Below, in pieces: positions 32,009-40,064 of a DNA stretch of 64,000 nucleotides. The translations under genes were made by a program, and so were the position numbers. The DNA is from Chryseobacterium sp. c4a. Its GTDB lineage: Bacteria; Bacteroidota; Bacteroidia; Flavobacteriales; Weeksellaceae. Each line of letters begins with the position of its first letter. The stretch's first letter is position 1. The DNA lies in NCBI RefSeq assembly GCF_009900745.1, contig NZ_WXVU01000006.1, forward strand, positions 62,001 through 126,000, in the 5' to 3' direction. Below the pieces are notes generated by a model that saw only the letters and a list, made by a program, of their open reading frames with translations, was not told the DNA's origin and ran no database searches.

Positions 32009-33532
32009 ATGTACAGAGATGGAGCGCGAAAAAGTATATGGCAAGATGAGATAAAAAGATTTTCAACAGAAAATGATCTTCATCAATGGTTTGATACCGC
32101 TATAATTGGCGGTGGAATTACCGGAATTTCTACCGCTTTGAAATTACAAGAATCCGGACAGAAATGTATTATTATTGAAGCTGCAAATATCGGATTTGGA
32201 ACAACAGGAGGGACAACAGCTCACTTAAATGACTTCTTTGATACTACTTATGCCCAAGCCATCCGGGATTTTGGACTAGAAAATGCTAAATTGTACGCAG
32301 AATCTGGTAAAGATGCTATTCATATTATTGATAGCAACATTAAAAAGTATAATATTAGCTGTGATTTTATTAGAAGGTCAGCTTATCTCTTTGCTTTAGA
32401 TGAAGATCAGGAAAAGCGACTGAAAGATATTGTAACAGGAGCAGCTCAGGTAGGACACGAAATGCTTTATGTAAATGAAATATCATTTCCAATCCCTTTT
32501 AGAGAAGCTGTACTTATTCCTGCACAAGGATATTTCCATCCTATAAAATACATTAAAGCACTTTGTGAGGCCTTTATTCAATTAGGTGGTTCTATCGAAG
32601 AAAACTGCATCTGTGAAGACCATAAAGAACATGATGATGATATTATCCTTACCACATCGAAAGGAGAAATAAAGGCAAGGAATGTAATATATGCCACCCA
32701 TATTCCTCCTGGAATTAATCTTCTTCATTTTACCAATGCTCCCTATCGAAGTTATGCGATGGCATTTAGTTTAAAAGATGATGATTATCCTAGAGAATTG
32801 GGATATGATCTTTGTGATCCCTATCATTATTACCGGATTCAGGAATTTGAAGGCGAAAACCTATTGATCGCGGGTGGTGAAGATCATAAAACAGGGCATT
32901 CTGATGATACAGGAGCATGTTTTTCAAGGCTTGAAAACTATGTTCGGAAACATTTCAATGTAGAAACAGCTTATTACAGCTGGTCCAGTCAATATTATGA
33001 GCCTATAGATGGTTTTCCTTACATAGGAAAACTACCTGGAAGTCAAAATAGAATATATGTTGCTACTGGATTCAGAGGAAATGGGATGATCTTTGGGACT
33101 CTTTCTTCGCAGATTTTTCATGATCTCATTATGACAGGAAAAAACAAGTATGAACATCTTTTTAGCCCGGCGAGAATAAAACCTATAGCCGGATTCGCTG
33201 ATTTTGTAAAGGAAAATGCGACAGTCGCTTTTGATTATGTAAAAGATAAAATCTTTGTTGAAAGAATTGATTCTCTCTCAGAAATCAAACCCGGTGAAGC
33301 AAAAGTTTTCCGCTATGAATCTGAAACCTATGCTTTGTATAAAGAAATTAACGGCACCTTCCATCTTCTGAGAAGTACATGTCCACACGCTTCCTGTGAG
33401 GTAAGATGGAATAGTGCGGAATTGAGTTGGGATTGTCCGTGTCATGGATCAAGATTCAATGTCAATGGTAAACGGCTTACAGGGCCCTCTACGCAAGACT
33501 TGCCTAAAATTTTTCCTTTTCAAAAGCGATAA
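32009..33532 (+). CDS. FAD-dependent oxidoreductase fused to a Rieske domain
   Basis: Two-domain redox enzyme of 507 residues. The start ATG at 32009 was preferred over the in-frame TTG two codons earlier. Residues about 28-385 form a DAO-type FAD domain with the Rossmann motif FDTAIIGGGITGISTALKL and the later VATGFRGNGMIFGTLSSQIF. Residues about 415-505 form a Rieske 2Fe-2S domain: STCPHASCEV supplies Cys and His, and DCPCHGSRFN supplies the second pair. The cluster could pass electrons to or from FAD. Genes of this design accompany stress and osmolyte clusters in many bacteria; the natural substrate is not established. No terminator is evident after it. It is the last gene of the island. 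Confidence 0.9.
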   Translation: MYRDGARKSIWQDEIKRFSTENDLHQWFDTAIIGGGITGISTALKLQESGQKCIIIEAANIGFGTTGGTTAHLNDFFDTTYAQAIRDFGLENAKLYAESGKDAIHIIDSNIKKYNISCDFIRRSAYLFALDEDQEKRLKDIVTGAAQVGHEMLYVNEISFPIPFREAVLIPAQGYFHPIKYIKALCEAFIQLGGSIEENCICEDHKEHDDDIILTTSKGEIKARNVIYATHIPPGINLLHFTNAPYRSYAMAFSLKDDDYPRELGYDLCDPYHYYRIQEFEGENLLIAGGEDHKTGHSDDTGACFSRLENYVRKHFNVETAYYSWSSQYYEPIDGFPYIGKLPGSQNRIYVATGFRGNGMIFGTLSSQIFHDLIMTGKNKYEHLFSPARIKPIAGFADFVKENATVAFDYVKDKIFVERIDSLSEIKPGEAKVFRYESETYALYKEINGTFHLLRSTCPHASCEVRWNSAELSWDCPCHGSRFNVNGKRLTGPSTQDLPKIFPFQKR

Positions 33533-33578
33533 AATTATTATACCAATTCTTTAGTTTCTATTCACTTTATGTTTTATT

Positions 33579-33980
33579 TTAGAATGGAGGAACAGCAAAT
33601 ACATGAATATTCTGATAAAATTCTTCTTCGAAAACCATTTTAAATAGAAATACCCTCAGATTGACTGTCTTGGCTTCAGAAGTAATTTTATGGGCTTTCC
33701 CGAAAGGAATCCAAATGACGTGATGCTGGGGGACAAGGTAAATTTTCTGATCAATATGAAAATACTGATATCCCTCTTCTGCAAAGGTTAATTGAGCCCG
33801 GTTATGAACATGTTCATAATCATCATGTTTCCAGTTTTTTTCACACCAGATATAGGCTACTTTTTCAATGACATCTACAAATTGGCTTTGTGTTTTTTCA
33901 ATCAGTCCACATTTTGCACTGTCGTTTTGGATATGTTTTTTGGCAAATTTAATAAAAACACCAACATTAATTTTGTACGA
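33579..33980 (-). pseudogene. truncated AraC-type regulator (cupin sensor domain only)
   Basis: A minus-strand open frame of 133 codons without a start codon. It encodes the cupin-like N-terminal half of an AraC regulator: NWKHDDYEHVHNRAQLTF, then EEGYQYFHIDQKIYLVPQ, HHVIWIPFGKAHKI and a C-terminal stretch ending VFAVPPF before TAA at 33579. In intact homologues this point is followed by a linker and two HTH motifs, which are absent here. No ATG, GTG or TTG opens the frame, and its upstream end overlaps the promoter of the next gene. It therefore looks like a decayed regulator once divergent from the flavodoxin-Rid gene. Confidence 0.65.
33968..33975 (+). promoter_or_regulatory. -7 element of the flavodoxin-Rid gene
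   Basis: TAATTTTG, an exact TAnnTTTG match, 26 bases before the ATG at 34002. It overlaps the 5' end of the araC remnant. Confidence 0.6.
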
Positions 33981-34001
33981 TTAATTTATATCCTGTTCAG
34001 A

Positions 34002-35138
34002 ATGAAAAAAATATGTTCTTTTCTTATTTTAATTTTACTATTTAACACCACACAGATAATGGCACAGAATAAGGCTAAAATATTGGTTCTTATCCATTCA
34101 GATAATGGAGGAACCTATGAGCTGGCCAAAGAAATTGCGAAAGGCATTGAGAGTGAAAACAATGCTACTTCTTATATTAAGTTGGTGAAGCCTTCACAGA
34201 ATCCTAATCTGAAAAGCCTTCCTGTTGCGACAGTAGATGAGCTTACGAGTTATGACGGAATTGCTTTCGGATCGCCTGTTTATTTCGGGAATATCAGCAC
34301 CGGAATGAGTGAATTTTTATCAAAAACCGTTCAGCTTTGGACAAACCATGGCTTGGAAGGAGTTCCGGCAACCGTTTTTATGTCTGCAGGAAGTGGTGCA
34401 GGAAAGGAATTGGCTCTTCAGGCATTCTGGAATAGTCTTGCTGTACATGGAATGATTCTGGTATCCAATGGTATTCGTGGAACTGAAGAACTTAACAAAG
34501 CCATCCCACAAGGAAATTCAGTACTGGGAATCACTACGATGGCTTCTTTAAAAGATGTAGAACGGCCTACAAAAGGGGAAAGATCTCTGGCTGAGCTTCA
34601 AGGGAGAAATTTTGCAAAAGTATCATTAGCTCTGAAAGATACACGTCCTAAAAAAACAACTGCTATTGTTGAAAATCACCAGAATTTTAATGAAATTTTA
34701 AAACAAAAAAATATTGTTCTTCCTCAAGTTCCTAAACCGGCGGGAAATTATCAGCCTTTTGTACGTTCCGGAAGTCTTGTTTTCATCAATCAGGTTGCTT
34801 TAAAGGATGGAAAGATATTTAATCCCGGAAAATTAGGAATAGATGTAAATGAACAGCAAGTGAAGGATGCTACCAAAGTTACCATGCTGAATGTTTTATC
34901 AGTACTTAATGAAGCTGTTGGCGGTGATTTGAGCAAAGTGAAGCAATGTGTGCAGCTTACCGGAATATTCAATACAAAAGATGATTATATCCAACATGCA
35001 GCCTTGATGAATGTAGCTTCTGATCTTACGGCTGAGGTTTTTGGAGATAAAGGAAAACATGCAAGAGCTACATTTGGAGCATCTTCTATTCCTGTAAATT
35101 CTTCGGTTGAAATTCAGGCTGTTTTTGAAGTAGAATAG
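34002..35138 (+). CDS. exported flavodoxin-like domain fused to a Rid (YjgF) family domain
   Basis: Two-domain protein of 378 residues. The start at 34002 gives MKKICSFLILILLFNTTQIM, a signal peptide cut near MAQ, so the protein is exported; the longer frame from 33792 runs through the remnant of the opposite-strand regulator. Residues about 25-205 form a WrbA/NQO-like flavodoxin fold with HSDNGGTYELAKEIAKGI (phosphate loop) and the FGSPVYFGNISTGMSEFL loop. Residues about 235-378 form a Rid-family domain, ending HARATFGASSIPVNSSVEI. In RidA the catalytic arginine lies in VARLP; here that position is Ser (ASSIP), so imine deaminase activity of the RidA type is not expected. The fusion is unusual. 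Confidence 0.83.
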   Translation: MKKICSFLILILLFNTTQIMAQNKAKILVLIHSDNGGTYELAKEIAKGIESENNATSYIKLVKPSQNPNLKSLPVATVDELTSYDGIAFGSPVYFGNISTGMSEFLSKTVQLWTNHGLEGVPATVFMSAGSGAGKELALQAFWNSLAVHGMILVSNGIRGTEELNKAIPQGNSVLGITTMASLKDVERPTKGERSLAELQGRNFAKVSLALKDTRPKKTTAIVENHQNFNEILKQKNIVLPQVPKPAGNYQPFVRSGSLVFINQVALKDGKIFNPGKLGIDVNEQQVKDATKVTMLNVLSVLNEAVGGDLSKVKQCVQLTGIFNTKDDYIQHAALMNVASDLTAEVFGDKGKHARATFGASSIPVNSSVEIQAVFEVE

Positions 35139-35185
35139 TTTTTTCTATGGCTCTCACGAAAGAGACTGGGAAATATAGATAATTT

Positions 35186-35220
35186 ATAGCGCAAATCATT
35201 TACCATTTGCGCTATTTTTA
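35186..35220 (+). terminator. terminator after the flavodoxin-Rid gene
   Basis: ATAGCGCAAAT (35186-35196) pairs with ATTTGCGCTAT (35205-35215), followed by TTTTT. Confidence 0.85.
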
Positions 35221-35228
35221 TTTTAATA

Positions 35229-35306
35229 TCTCGCAGATTTTGCGGATTGAGCAGGTCTGACTGATAATAACTATATAAATCTGCGTTATTTGCGAAATCT
35301 GCGAGA
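35229..35306. repeat. inverted repeat TCTCGCAGATTT in a GCAGA-rich stretch
   Basis: TCTCGCAGATTT (35229-35240) is complementary to AAATCTGCGAGA (35295-35306). Further CTGCG and TTGCG units lie between. It sits between convergent genes just after the terminator and looks like a dispersed intergenic repeat of the Flavobacteriia type; only one copy is in this window. Confidence 0.5.
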
Positions 35307-35312
35307 ACCTTA

Positions 35313-36743
35313 TTACAAATACTGATTAAAAATTTCCGCAATAATCGGTATACTTTGTTCCAGTTGTTCTTCTGAGACTGATCCATAACTTAGCCTGAAA
35401 CCATTAACCTTATTTCTACTGTATTGTTTGGGATGAATGATCTTAATGTTTTTCTCCAATAAAGCAGAAGTTACCTGATCCCAATCTAATGTTACTTTTG
35501 GAACGATCCAAAAAGCTAATCCTCCTTCAGGCAAGGTAAAATGAGCAAATTCTTTGATGTACTGATTCAAAAGATTGTAGACAAAATCTCTTTTGTTTTT
35601 ATAATGTGCAGTCGCTTTTCTGATATGTTTTTTCACGGCTCCTTCCTTGATAAGCTGCAACACAGCCTGTTCCATGATTACATCGCCATGTACATCTATT
35701 ATTTTTCTTAAACTGCCGATCTTTTGTAATAAATCCCGATTTTTAGTGGCCAGATATCCAATCCTTAATGCAGGTGCAACTACCTTACTTAATGTTCCGA
35801 TATAAACGTAGTTATTAAGCTCAGGAAAGCTGGAAATAGGCAGAATAGGACGATAACCAAAATGAAATTCATTATCATAATCATCCTCAATAATTGTGAT
35901 ATTATGTTGATTGGCAAGCTCAATTAATCTTAAACGCCTTGATAAGCTTAATGTAACCATGGTGGGATACTGTCTGTGAGGAGTAATATAGATCGCTTTG
36001 ATATTTTTATGTGCTGATAAAAGCTCTTCTACAACCTGTACATTGATGCCTTCTTCATCCACAGAAACAGGGAGAAGCTGAGCTCCTGAGTACTCAATGG
36101 CCTGCCATGCCGGCTGGTATCCCGGATCTTCAACAATGACACAGTCCCCTGAGGTTAAAAGATTCTGCGCTGTTAAAAACATAGCCATCTGACTTCCCCT
36201 TGTAATGGATATTTCATGTTCATGAACCTGCATGCCTCTTTGATGATTCAGCATCTGAGAGATCATTTTTCGGAATTCTATATCTCCATGCTCATCTCCG
36301 TATCCCATCATCTGCCACTTTGCTTTTATCCCGAAAATCTGTCGATAGGCTCTTGCCAGTTCAGTGACAGGTGCTATTTTACTATCCGGATGCCCATCAT
36401 CAAAATTAATTATGGAACCCCGATTCGTCATAGGAAGATTCAACGTATCTGCGATCTTATCCATTCTGTTTTCATGTAAAGAGGGAAGCTGATCTGATAC
36501 AAAAATCCCTTTTCTTTCCTTAGAAATTACCCATTCTTCATTAAGCAGTACTTGATAGGCTTCTACTACCGTATTTCTATTGATTTTCAACATGGTTGCC
36601 AAGTTTCGACTTCCGGGAAGTGCATCACCAGACTTCAATCTTCCTGAACGGATATCTGTAATAATGGTATCCGCTATTTGTAAATACACTGCTTTATCAA
36701 GCTTTTTATCAATTTCGAATTCTAATTTCCAAGGTCTCAACAT
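35313..36743 (-). CDS. MocR family regulator (GntR HTH fused to PLP aminotransferase), facing the cupin operon
   Basis: Second MocR-type regulator in the window, 476 residues. The GntR HTH is in LKSGDALPGSRNLATMLKIN followed by RNTVVEAYQVL. The aminotransferase-like domain has the PLP-lysine motif IGTLSKVVAPALRIGYL and the cofactor region ITIIEDDYDNEFHFGYRP. It is more similar in layout to PdxR/GabR than to the regulator at 21640. It faces the cupin-dapA-like-thioredoxin operon, with two -7 boxes almost touching between them, so those genes are the likely targets. The effector is probably an amino compound that forms an aldimine with PLP; which one is unknown. Confidence 0.9.
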   Translation of the reverse strand: MLRPWKLEFEIDKKLDKAVYLQIADTIITDIRSGRLKSGDALPGSRNLATMLKINRNTVVEAYQVLLNEEWVISKERKGIFVSDQLPSLHENRMDKIADTLNLPMTNRGSIINFDDGHPDSKIAPVTELARAYRQIFGIKAKWQMMGYGDEHGDIEFRKMISQMLNHQRGMQVHEHEISITRGSQMAMFLTAQNLLTSGDCVIVEDPGYQPAWQAIEYSGAQLLPVSVDEEGINVQVVEELLSAHKNIKAIYITPHRQYPTMVTLSLSRRLRLIELANQHNITIIEDDYDNEFHFGYRPILPISSFPELNNYVYIGTLSKVVAPALRIGYLATKNRDLLQKIGSLRKIIDVHGDVIMEQAVLQLIKEGAVKKHIRKATAHYKNKRDFVYNLLNQYIKEFAHFTLPEGGLAFWIVPKVTLDWDQVTSALLEKNIKIIHPKQYSRNKVNGFRLSYGSVSEEQLEQSIPIIAEIFNQYL

Positions 36744-36786
36744 CTGGACTATCTATTTATATAAAAACTGAATCATTTAAACAGTC

Positions 36787-36805
36787 CAAATATAAAATAA
36801 TTTTG
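36787..36805. promoter_or_regulatory. back-to-back promoters of mocR and the cupin operon
   Basis: Minus-strand TATATTTG (36787-36794) and plus-strand TAATTTTG (36798-36805) are both exact -7 matches separated by 3 bases. TGGACT (36752-36757) and AGTCCA (36783-36788) form an inverted repeat in the mocR leader and promoter, a candidate operator. Confidence 0.6.
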
Positions 36806-36844
36806 CCATGCAATTAAGCACAGAACCATTAAATTTTAAAAATC

Positions 36845-37300
36845 ATGGACAAAAAACAATTCAGTTCAAAAGACTTCCACGAAACTTATGCAAGACCAAA
36901 GTATGTAAGACCAAGCCATTTGCTTCATAAAAATGTGGAAAATGCGGGCGAGCACAATCAATTCTCAACAGAAAGGAAGCATCCGGTTTTCTTTGTTGAT
37001 CTTCCCAGCAAAAATGTAAGTATGACAATTGGCGGACTATTGCCATCCCAACAAACCAACAAACACCGCCATACCTATGAAACGGTTTTATTCGTCATTG
37101 AAGGAAAAGGATGGACGGAAGTAGAAGGAGAAAAAGTACATTGGGAAGCTGGAGATGCCGTTTATATTCCATCATGGGCATGGCATAAACACCAAAATCT
37201 CAGCGATACGGAACCCGCCAAATATATAGCCTGTGAAAATGCTCCTCAGTTACAAAATTTAGGAGTTGCTCTAAGAGAAGAAGAGGGTAGAGATCTTTAA
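36845..37300 (+). CDS. cupin domain protein
   Basis: Single-domain cupin of 151 residues. Cupin motif 1 is HRHTYETVLFVIEGKGW with His ligands and Glu, and motif 2 is DAVYIPSWAWHKHQNL with the last His. This arrangement binds a divalent metal. Cupins of this type act as dioxygenases, isomerases or lyases on small acids. It is the first gene of the operon controlled by the divergent MocR, 25 bases before the dapA-like aldolase/lyase gene. A catabolic role on an amino- or keto-acid that the PLP regulator senses would fit; that is inference. There is no signal peptide. Confidence 0.85.
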   Translation: MDKKQFSSKDFHETYARPKYVRPSHLLHKNVENAGEHNQFSTERKHPVFFVDLPSKNVSMTIGGLLPSQQTNKHRHTYETVLFVIEGKGWTEVEGEKVHWEAGDAVYIPSWAWHKHQNLSDTEPAKYIACENAPQLQNLGVALREEEGRDL

Positions 37301-37325
37301 TTCCAATAATTTAAACCAACAATAC

Positions 37326-38210
37326 ATGAAAAATATACCATTTAAAGGGATTATATCCTATCCCATAACACCTTTTGATGAAAATGAAAAAGTAGATATT
37401 CCTCTTTTCAAACACTTGGTAGAAAGGTTGATCTCTTCTGGAAGTCATGGTATTGCTCCTTTGGGAAGTACAGGAGTAATGCCTTATCTGTCTGATGAAG
37501 AAAAAGAAGAGGTTACCGAAGCTACATTACAACAAGTAAAAGGAAGAATCCCAACTCTTGTAGGAGTTTCTAATCTTACCACAGAGAAAACAATTCATCA
37601 TGCTCAATTTGCAGAGAAAGCAGGGGCAGATGCGGTGATGATCATTCCGATGAGCTACTGGAAACTTACAGATGACGAAATTGTAGCGCATTATGATGCT
37701 GTAGCAAATAAAATTGCTATTCCGATTATGGCTTACAATAATCCGGCAACGAGTGGAGTAGATATGTCACCATCTCTCTTGAAAAGACTGCTTGAAATTC
37801 CTAATGTAACCATGATTAAAGAAAGTACAGGAGATATTCAGAGAATGCATTATCTGAGAAGAGAACTGGGAGAAGAGGTAGCTTTTTATAATGGTTCAAA
37901 TCCTTTGGCTCTAGCTGCATTTTCTGCTGGAGCAAGAGGCTGGTGTACTGCTGCACCTAATCTTATTCCTGAACTTACAATCAGTCTTTACAATGCGGTT
38001 GAAGAAGGGAATTTAGAGAAAGCAAAAACTATTTTCTATCAGCAGTTTGATCTTTTAAAATTCATTGTTAACAAAGGATTGCCTAGAGCAGTGAAATCAG
38101 GTCTGAATATTCTGGGCGAAGATGGCGGAAATCTAAGAAGCCCTTTAAAACCTTTGCATGAAAAAGAAGCTGAAGAATTAAAAAATATTATTCAAGCTCT
38201 TATTAATTAA
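37326..38210 (+). CDS. dihydrodipicolinate synthase/N-acetylneuraminate lyase family aldolase
   Basis: Class I aldolase of 294 residues in the DHDPS/NAL family. The Schiff-base lysine is K165 in TMIKESTGDIQ and the proton-relay tyrosine is Y137 in MAYNNP. The substrate loop GIAPLGSTGVMPYLSDEE replaces the usual GTTGE with GSTGV, so it is not expected to be the lysine-pathway DapA. Members of this wider group cleave or condense keto acids such as 2-keto-3-deoxy sugars or hydroxyproline derivatives. It sits between a cupin and a small thioredoxin in a MocR-regulated operon, which points to a dedicated catabolic path; the actual substrate is unknown. Confidence 0.88.
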   Translation: MKNIPFKGIISYPITPFDENEKVDIPLFKHLVERLISSGSHGIAPLGSTGVMPYLSDEEKEEVTEATLQQVKGRIPTLVGVSNLTTEKTIHHAQFAEKAGADAVMIIPMSYWKLTDDEIVAHYDAVANKIAIPIMAYNNPATSGVDMSPSLLKRLLEIPNVTMIKESTGDIQRMHYLRRELGEEVAFYNGSNPLALAAFSAGARGWCTAAPNLIPELTISLYNAVEEGNLEKAKTIFYQQFDLLKFIVNKGLPRAVKSGLNILGEDGGNLRSPLKPLHEKEAEELKNIIQALIN

Positions 38211-38219
38211 TACCTTCTT

Positions 38220-38453
38220 ATGAAAAAATCCGTTTTTTATCATGCAGGATGTCCTGTATGCATCAGTGCAGAACATGATATTGTCAGCCTTATAGGGTTG
38301 GAAAATGTTGAAATCATCCATCTGGGTAATGAAAAAGATAAAATTGAAGATGCTGAAAAGGTAGGAGTAATATCTGTACCTGCTCTAGTCACGCCTAGCG
38401 GGAACGTTCTTCATATTAACTTTGGAGCATCTATAGAAGATGTGAAAAATTAG
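38220..38453 (+). CDS. small thioredoxin-like protein with CPVC motif
   Basis: Thioredoxin-fold protein of 77 residues. The active site is CPVC at residues 11-14 in FYHAGCPVCISAEHD, at the N-terminal end of the first helix, and the cis-proline motif is GVISVPALVTPSG. It is shorter than classical thioredoxin, closer to glutaredoxin-like mini-thioredoxins. It begins 9 bases after the aldolase gene, so the same transcript must encode it. Reduction of a partner protein or transfer of a thiol product in the operon's pathway is possible. A strong hairpin follows. Confidence 0.83.
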   Translation: MKKSVFYHAGCPVCISAEHDIVSLIGLENVEIIHLGNEKDKIEDAEKVGVISVPALVTPSGNVLHINFGASIEDVKN

Positions 38454-38465
38454 TATTCTTGTATC

Positions 38466-38500
38466 AACGGCTCAATTTCTTGAGCCGTTTTTTAATTTTT
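38466..38500. terminator. bidirectional terminator between thioredoxin and PPOX genes
   Basis: AACGGCTCAA (38466-38475) pairs perfectly with TTGAGCCGTT (38480-38489) and is followed by a T-rich tract. It overlaps the stop region of the convergent gene. Confidence 0.85.
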
Positions 38501-39005
38501 AGATGATAGCATTTCCTTCTACACCGTCAGCATTATTAGTTTTATGACCTGTTATCGCTGATGCAACAAAACTAAAGAGACTGACTAGTTTTCCGGCTTG
38601 GGTATCCCAGTAATACGTTTCTTTTGGTTCTACACGGATAATTGTAACATTGGGATCATCTTTTCCGTCGAACCAGGCCTTTGCAAGGGGAGACCATTTT
38701 TCTTCTATAGTGGCTTTATCTTTATAGACAGAAGCCTTTCCATATACTGAAAGATATTGTGCCTCTTTATTGTTCATAAAAAACAACTGTACTCTTCGAT
38801 CTTCTTTGATTTCAAAATTCTTGTTGCTGTTTCCACTGCTGATGAACCATAAATTTCCGCTGTCATCAGTTTCCTGTAAAGTCATTGGTCTTGAATTCAC
38901 AGGAACCGTTTCCAATTCTGTACAGAACATACATATTTTGGCATTTTCAGATAGTTCTTTGATCTTTTTGATCGCTTCCAGGTGGGTAAGATTTTGTGTA
39001 GACAT
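38499..39005 (-). CDS. pyridoxamine 5'-phosphate oxidase family (general stress FMN-binding) protein
   Basis: Split-barrel flavin-binding protein of 168 residues, similar to Bacillus general stress protein 26. Characteristic stretches are KICMFCTELETVPVNSRPM, GNLWFISSGNSNKNFEIKED, VQLFFMNNKEAQYLSVYGKA and WSPLAKAWFDGKDDPNVTII. It lacks the residues that define true PdxH, so pyridoxamine oxidation is not implied. It may bind FMN, F420-like cofactors or haem. It is convergent with the thioredoxin gene and divergent from the araC gene at 39203. No exact -7 box was found upstream. Confidence 0.86.
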   Translation of the reverse strand: MSTQNLTHLEAIKKIKELSENAKICMFCTELETVPVNSRPMTLQETDDSGNLWFISSGNSNKNFEIKEDRRVQLFFMNNKEAQYLSVYGKASVYKDKATIEEKWSPLAKAWFDGKDDPNVTIIRVEPKETYYWDTQAGKLVSLFSFVASAITGHKTNNADGVEGNAII

Positions 39006-39140
39006 AATATTATATTTAAGTGATGGTTGAATGATAAGAAATTCTACAGAAAATTATAGAATCAATAGTATGGAATAAAATATTCAAATACCTGACCAAC
39101 TGGAGAAAAAGTGTGGTATATTATTAAAATTTTATAATAT

Positions 39141-39199
39141 TTTAAGTGATATTATCATTAAAAAATGAGTAATCTGAGGTAAAATTTTATGTACATTTG
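39141..39199 (+). promoter_or_regulatory. palindrome and promoter of the araC-nitrilase-MFS unit
   Basis: TTTAA-G-TGATA-T-TATCA-TTAAA (39141-39162) is a near-perfect palindrome. An exact -7 box TACATTTG lies at 39192-39199, only 3 bases before the ATG at 39203, so the transcript probably begins at or next to the start codon (leaderless). Confidence 0.55.
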
Positions 39200-39202
39200 A
39201 AA

Positions 39203-40000
39203 ATGCAGATTTCACCTCCTAAACATCTGGCACCTTTTATCCGGCATTATATCTTTTTGGAAAACAATACAGAAGAGATCAAGAGTGTCAGGTTATTTAC
39301 TGATGGCAGTACCGGATTGATTTTATCTGCAACGATGGGCCTTCATTCTCATCTTTCTGAGGCAAATATGCCAACTTCTTTTTTTTACGGTACCCTGAAT
39401 AGTTATAAAGACTTTTATACAAAGGGGAAATTTTCTTTTATAGCGGTGGTTTTTCAACCTTACTTTTTAAATATTGTTTTAAAAACATCGGCTAAAGAAA
39501 TTAAAAATCAGATTATTTCTGCTGAAGACATCTTAAAAGAGAAACTTGTCCCATTCCAGGACAAGCTTTTTTATCAATCGGATCCGAAGATTATCATTAA
39601 TGATTTGAATCTCTTTTTCACTAAGTTCCTTGCCGAAGAAATTGGGCATGATTATCAATTGATAGCAGCGGTTCAGCAATATATCCTTCAAAATAGAGGA
39701 ACAGTTCTTTCAAAAGATCTGGAAAAGTTTACCGGATATTCTGAAAGACACCTGGAAAGGAAGTTCGAAGATTATATGGGAATTTCTCCTAAAAAATACA
39801 GCAATATTATCCGACTTCATTATTTTTTAAGCCTTATTAATAAAGGAATTATAGATGAAAATATGACTATACTTTCTTATCATGCCGGATATTCCGATCA
39901 ATCGCATCTGATCAGGGAGTTCAAAAAGAATGTAGGACTTACTCCCAGACAATATGCCAATACGGAAAATAAAATGGCCGTTAACTTTATTGAACTGTAA
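39203..40000 (+). CDS. AraC family transcriptional regulator of the nitrilase-MFS unit
   Basis: Regulator of 265 residues. The start ATG at 39203 is preferred to the TTG two codons earlier, which lies inside the promoter box. The N-terminal 150 residues are a DUF6597-like sensor half starting with SPPKHLAPFIRHYIFLE. The C-terminal AraC DNA-binding domain has GTVLSKDLEKFTGYSERHLE and ILSYHAGYSDQSHLIREFKK followed by VGLTPRQYAN. It heads a run with a nitrilase-family gene and an MFS exporter, and probably controls them. The effector is unknown. Confidence 0.88.
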   Translation: MQISPPKHLAPFIRHYIFLENNTEEIKSVRLFTDGSTGLILSATMGLHSHLSEANMPTSFFYGTLNSYKDFYTKGKFSFIAVVFQPYFLNIVLKTSAKEIKNQIISAEDILKEKLVPFQDKLFYQSDPKIIINDLNLFFTKFLAEEIGHDYQLIAAVQQYILQNRGTVLSKDLEKFTGYSERHLERKFEDYMGISPKKYSNIIRLHYFLSLINKGIIDENMTILSYHAGYSDQSHLIREFKKNVGLTPRQYANTENKMAVNFIEL

Positions 40001-40064
40001 TTTTGATGTCGGATTTATACAATTTTTCTTTAGCAGGCTGCCATAGATTTGCTGAAAAAAAATA

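Noticed and set aside
33792-34001. 70-residue extension of the flavodoxin-Rid protein
   Set aside because: It is antisense to the AraC remnant and ends at a clean signal peptide start at 34002, just after an exact -7 box.
35229-35306. CRISPR-like or tandem repeat array of GCAGA units
   Set aside because: The units are irregular in spacing and sequence and form an inverted repeat; there are no spacers of constant length.
37326-38210. Lysine-pathway dapA
   Set aside because: The GTTGE motif is GSTGV, and the operon context (cupin, thioredoxin, MocR) does not fit lysine synthesis.
39141-39162. Class II Crp site in front of the araC-nitrilase unit
   Set aside because: The palindrome centre is 40 bp from the -7 TA, about 10 bp too far compared with the other four sites, so it was listed only as a palindrome.
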